Positions 61,278 to 64,000 of a DNA stretch of 64,000 nt are shown here, piece after piece. Below the pieces are notes generated by a model, which was given only the letters and a program-made list of their open reading frames with translations, searched no databases and had not been told where the DNA came from. The position numbers and the translations under genes are program-made. Origin of the DNA: a virus; the IMG/VR virus record IMGVR_UViG_3300034152_001291, positions 1 through 64,000 of that record; one strand, written 5' to 3'. The first letter of the stretch is position 1. Every line of letters starts with the position of its first letter.

Positions 61278-63890
61278 ATGATCACCGACGAAGGTCTTCT
61301 GATCACGCCTCTGGGGATGGACGTTCCCGAGTGGGGCCCGACGGCCATCCCGCTCCACCCCCGCGCCATGGAGAAGATCGCGTCGGGCATCTACATCCCG
61401 GATCGTCTCCTGGAGTTCATGGACCAGGTTCGGCCGAGGGATGACGGCCGCTACGTTCTTTTGCACGCGATCGGGGCGGGAGAGTATTGGGGATGTTTTC
61501 TGCCGGGCTCCCCTGTATTGACGGAAAGCGGTAGGTACCTTCCCATCGAAAAGATCTCTAAGGGGATGCGGGTGATGGGCCGCAGCGGCCTTTTCAGGGA
61601 AGTCCTCACTACATGGGAATACCGTCATCACCGTAGCGGTGTCCGGATCTCGGTGGAAGGTCTTGTCGATGATATAGGAACAACCCCAAACCACGAATTT
61701 CTCTCCCTCTCACATGAGGAGATTCTGTGCGCAAGAGATCGGACTGCGAGGTGTATTCCGGAGACGCAGGGCGCTCAAGGTATCTGCAAACGCCCCCAGT
61801 CGGTCGCTTGCGCCAAGAAGCCCAGGATCCTGACCGGGAAGTGGAGGCGTGCCGATAGCCTTGCCTTGAAGGATTTTCTGCTGTGCTCCATTCCGAAGCA
61901 CGACGCGCCTGCAATCTTCACCGAGGCGGAGGCTCGAGTAGTCGGTCTCTGGGTTGCTGACGGCAATTTCGTGTCGAATGGTGGTAGTGTCGACCTGGAG
62001 TTCTCAGTCTCCGATTCCGAGGCCTATCTGATCGACGACCTTCGGGCTCTCGGGTCTCCCCAGGTTTATAGAGGGCATGGGGCTTGTAAGTCTGTCCGGT
62101 TGAGGAACCACGAATTAGTGTCCAGAATCTATCGGCTGTTCGGCGAGTATTCTCATGGTAAACGGATTCCCGGAGACTTCGCCCGTCAGCCGGAGAACGT
62201 CATACTGGCTTTCCTTTCCGGCTACTTCGACGGCGATGGTTCTCAAAATCTGAAGGATGGCAGCGCCTACGCCCACACTGTCTCGAAGGATCTGGCTCTC
62301 GGAGTTCAGAGGCTTCTTTGGTCCGTCAGGATTCCGTCCACTGTCTGTCCCGCTCCGAAGGCCTATCATGTTCATTTCTCGCTCAGTAGAGGTAGAAGTC
62401 TGGCCGAGAAGTGTCGGAAATTCCGGAGGCACGCTCCGAAAGGACGGCCGCGTTACAGGCAGTTTTTCATCGATGACTACGTTTGTCTTCCGATTCGAAA
62501 GATGGAGAGATTCGAGATCGACGGCCCGGTCTACGATCTCGAAGTGGAAGAAGAGCACACTTATAACGTGGCTCAAGTCGTCTGTCACAACAGCAACAAA
62601 AATTCGGACTACTTCCCCGAGTGGAGTCTGAAGGGCGAGGAGATGCCTCCGGATGTGAAGGAGTACATCCGGGAGCACCGTCTGCCGATTCCGATCGAGT
62701 ACGGGCACAAGACGTTCGAGAGGTACGGGTATCCTTACTTCCATCACAACAACCACGACCCGATCCATTCGATCGGCGAGCGAGTCTGCTGCTCGGCCTA
62801 CAACGACAGGATGCACCGGGTCGAGCTGATCGTTTTCATCCTGAAGAGAAAGGCCCCAGATGTGATTCGAAGGATCGACCGGGGCGAGCCGGTTCCCTGG
62901 TCAATGGGGGCCAAGTTGCCTTTCGACGTGTGCGTGGTTTGCCGCCACCCGGCCCGGAAGAGGAGCGACTACTGTGAGCACCTTCGAAGCATGCTGGGGA
63001 GGATTCTTCCTGACGGTCAGAGGGTTTTCTCCCTGAACTACTTCCCCAGGTTCTTCGACATCAGCGTGGTGAGCGTTCCGGCGGACCGCAGTGCCTACTC
63101 CTTGAAGAAGGTCGCCTCCTATCTCCAGGAAGGGAAGGCCAGGGTGGTCTGGACCCCGGGCATGGACCACGCGTCGGTAGAGCCGGTCCCCGTGGGAGGT
63201 TCAGAAGAGATGGAAAAGTTCGCCGGCATGCTCGACTACCTGGCGAGCGGAGGGGAGAAGTCCGCGGACATCGAGAAAGAGGTTCCGGCCCAGGAGCCCG
63301 CCAAGGACCTCGGAGAGAGTCCGATCCACCCTGATCTCTGGAAGGTCCTCTACGACATGGCGGCCAAGGATCGCGCCGGGACCCCCGAGATGGAGGGCGG
63401 TCTCCTCTCCAGCCTGAGGAGCGAACCCCTGAGAAAGGCCCTGACCGCCCTCACCTCCCTGGGGATCATGTTGAAGCCCAGGGAGGCTGACAGCCTGATC
63501 GGGGATCAGGAAATGCCAGACGGACTTGACGAAGAGGAACCTTCCTCTAAACTGTTAGATGAGTTGACGGGGCTGGTTCCGGAGCGATCCATGGTCGAGC
63601 CTCATTTCTCGATCAGGATCATCCGGATTCGACGTCCGGATTCGTCCCCTTCGGACATCGTCAAGGAAGGGGGCGCCTACGACAGGTACCTGAAGTGGCT
63701 GAGATCGATCGACCTCGAGAAGTTCGCGGAACTGGCGGAGCGTCCCGAGGTCGAGGCCGCGATGGCCGGGAAGGCGCTGAAAGAGAAAAGCCTGAACTTC
63801 CTGGACAAGACGGCCGGAAGGGACTTCGGTCCTTTCCTTCCTTTCGTCGCAGCCATGATGGTCGAGTCGGATCTCCGACCAACCCCGTAG
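61278..63890 (+). CDS. Prohead-protease-like structural protein interrupted by an intein
   Basis: The 870-residue frame loses 366 residues on splicing, leaving about 504. The spliced junction reads GAGEYWG-SNKNSDYFPEW, matching the conserved EYWG-x-N-x-NGD segment of a protein found in head operons of large phages and often called prohead protease. FHHNNHDPIHSIG, RVELIVFIL, WSMGAKL, DVCVVC, RSDYCEHL and FFDISVVSVPADR follow in the expected order. The C-terminal 250 residues are less conserved. Whether it is the protease itself or a linked capsid protein is not settled from sequence alone. The next gene should be scaffold or capsid. Confidence 0.78.
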   Translation: MITDEGLLITPLGMDVPEWGPTAIPLHPRAMEKIASGIYIPDRLLEFMDQVRPRDDGRYVLLHAIGAGEYWGCFLPGSPVLTESGRYLPIEKISKGMRVMGRSGLFREVLTTWEYRHHRSGVRISVEGLVDDIGTTPNHEFLSLSHEEILCARDRTARCIPETQGAQGICKRPQSVACAKKPRILTGKWRRADSLALKDFLLCSIPKHDAPAIFTEAEARVVGLWVADGNFVSNGGSVDLEFSVSDSEAYLIDDLRALGSPQVYRGHGACKSVRLRNHELVSRIYRLFGEYSHGKRIPGDFARQPENVILAFLSGYFDGDGSQNLKDGSAYAHTVSKDLALGVQRLLWSVRIPSTVCPAPKAYHVHFSLSRGRSLAEKCRKFRRHAPKGRPRYRQFFIDDYVCLPIRKMERFEIDGPVYDLEVEEEHTYNVAQVVCHNSNKNSDYFPEWSLKGEEMPPDVKEYIREHRLPIPIEYGHKTFERYGYPYFHHNNHDPIHSIGERVCCSAYNDRMHRVELIVFILKRKAPDVIRRIDRGEPVPWSMGAKLPFDVCVVCRHPARKRSDYCEHLRSMLGRILPDGQRVFSLNYFPRFFDISVVSVPADRSAYSLKKVASYLQEGKARVVWTPGMDHASVEPVPVGGSEEMEKFAGMLDYLASGGEKSADIEKEVPAQEPAKDLGESPIHPDLWKVLYDMAAKDRAGTPEMEGGLLSSLRSEPLRKALTALTSLGIMLKPREADSLIGDQEMPDGLDEEEPSSKLLDELTGLVPERSMVEPHFSIRIIRIRRPDSSPSDIVKEGGAYDRYLKWLRSIDLEKFAELAERPEVEAAMAGKALKEKSLNFLDKTAGRDFGPFLPFVAAMMVESDLRPTP
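61494..62591 (+). mobile_element. Intein with LAGLIDADG endonuclease in the protease-like gene
   Basis: The 366-residue element starts CFLPGSPVLTESG, has block B GTTPNHEFLSLS, and ends VYDLEVEEEHTYNVAQVVCH followed by Asn; Ser is the next extein residue. VVGLWVADGNF (near 221) and FLSGYFDGDG (near 312) are the paired LAGLIDADG helices. All splicing residues are intact, so it should be active. It is shorter than the polymerase intein and not closely similar to it. Confidence 0.93.
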
Positions 63891-63930
63891 AACGGAGGTG
63901 AGAAGGTCTCAACCTTCACAAGGAGGACCC

Positions 63931-64000
63931 ATGAAACTGGACTTCGAAAAGCTGATGACCGAGATCAGGACCAAAGGCCTCGACAAGAAGGCCGAGGCCC
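63931..64000 (+). CDS. Start of a further head gene, cut by the window edge
   Basis: ATG 63931 follows AGGAGGACCC and the frame is open to the edge. The first residues are MKLDFEKLMTEIRTKGLDKK. A small imperfect hairpin precedes it. The place after a protease-like gene suggests scaffold or major capsid protein, but the visible part is too short to tell. Confidence 0.6.
   Translation, partial: MKLDFEKLMTEIRTKGLDKKAEA

Noticed and set aside
1-64000. CRISPR array, insertion sequence, integrase or attachment site
   Set aside because: I saw no regularly spaced direct repeats, no transposase or recombinase motif, and no tRNA-end duplication in the window.

Overview
The window is a high-GC stretch of a large tailed double-stranded DNA phage, probably a myovirus-like jumbo or near-jumbo phage. 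The evidence is a large terminase, a portal, a baseplate-spike candidate, a head-maturation protease candidate, long tail-fibre proteins, a GroES homologue and a phage-encoded multisubunit-type RNA polymerase. No tRNA of ordinary form, CRISPR array, integrase, transposase or bacterial housekeeping operon was seen. The host cannot be named; the high GC content and the bacterial-type promoter elements only say it is a bacterium.

Layout. Positions 1-19,843 hold about 50 small genes, all on the minus strand and mostly overlapping by ATGA or TGATG. This is the accessory, host-takeover side of the genome. Most are unrecognised, and roughly 19 carry CxxC zinc-ribbon pairs. Recognisable members are GroES (222-560), a DUF5662-like protein (7968-8858), a DUF3820-like protein (13898-14119), a NADAR ADP-ribose glycosidase (16410-17054), a DUF4326 protein (17140-17556) and a DnaQ-like DEDDh exonuclease (17532-18161). 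Several of these genes are duplicated within the block. Between 19,844 and 20,023 lies a divergent control region. From 20,024 to the end almost everything is on the plus strand and looks like virion, packaging and lysis genes: a 1380-residue tail-fibre protein with IPT-like repeats, the portal, a second tail-fibre cluster, a putative permuted NlpC/P60 peptidase, the fused RNA polymerase, a baseplate-spike-like protein, the large terminase and the prohead-protease-like protein. A small minus-strand island sits at 30,692-31,628.

Stand-out features. (1) A single 2486-codon gene encodes a fused beta-beta' RNA polymerase. A LAGLIDADG-type intein interrupts it exactly at the catalytic NADFDGD loop, which here reads NMDFNGD, with one metal-binding Asp replaced by Asn. 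(2) A second LAGLIDADG intein interrupts the prohead-protease-like gene. (3) At least ten otherwise dissimilar proteins of the virion region begin with a common F-x-x-E-L-x-K-I-A type motif, a candidate virion-targeting or protease-processed tag. (4) A 9-bp motif, GTCATAAGA, occurs seven times, always on the minus strand and just upstream of minus-strand genes. The plus strand instead carries bacterial-type TTGnnn-N16-TAynCT promoters. This suggests two transcription programmes, one possibly served by the phage polymerase. (5) A 52-bp perfect inverted repeat lies inside a coding region, and its interior would stay open if inverted. (6) An in-frame amber codon splits an otherwise continuous reading frame at 22,352-22,918.

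How it may work together (inference). The minus-strand block would be expressed as several operons bounded by hairpin terminators and GTCATAAGA elements. The plus block would provide packaging and virion assembly. The polymerase lies inside the virion gene block, so it may be a late or virion-carried enzyme. The protease-like protein could mature the shared N-terminal tags during head assembly. All coordinates and starts come from reading the sequence by eye; family names rest on remembered motifs, not on a search.
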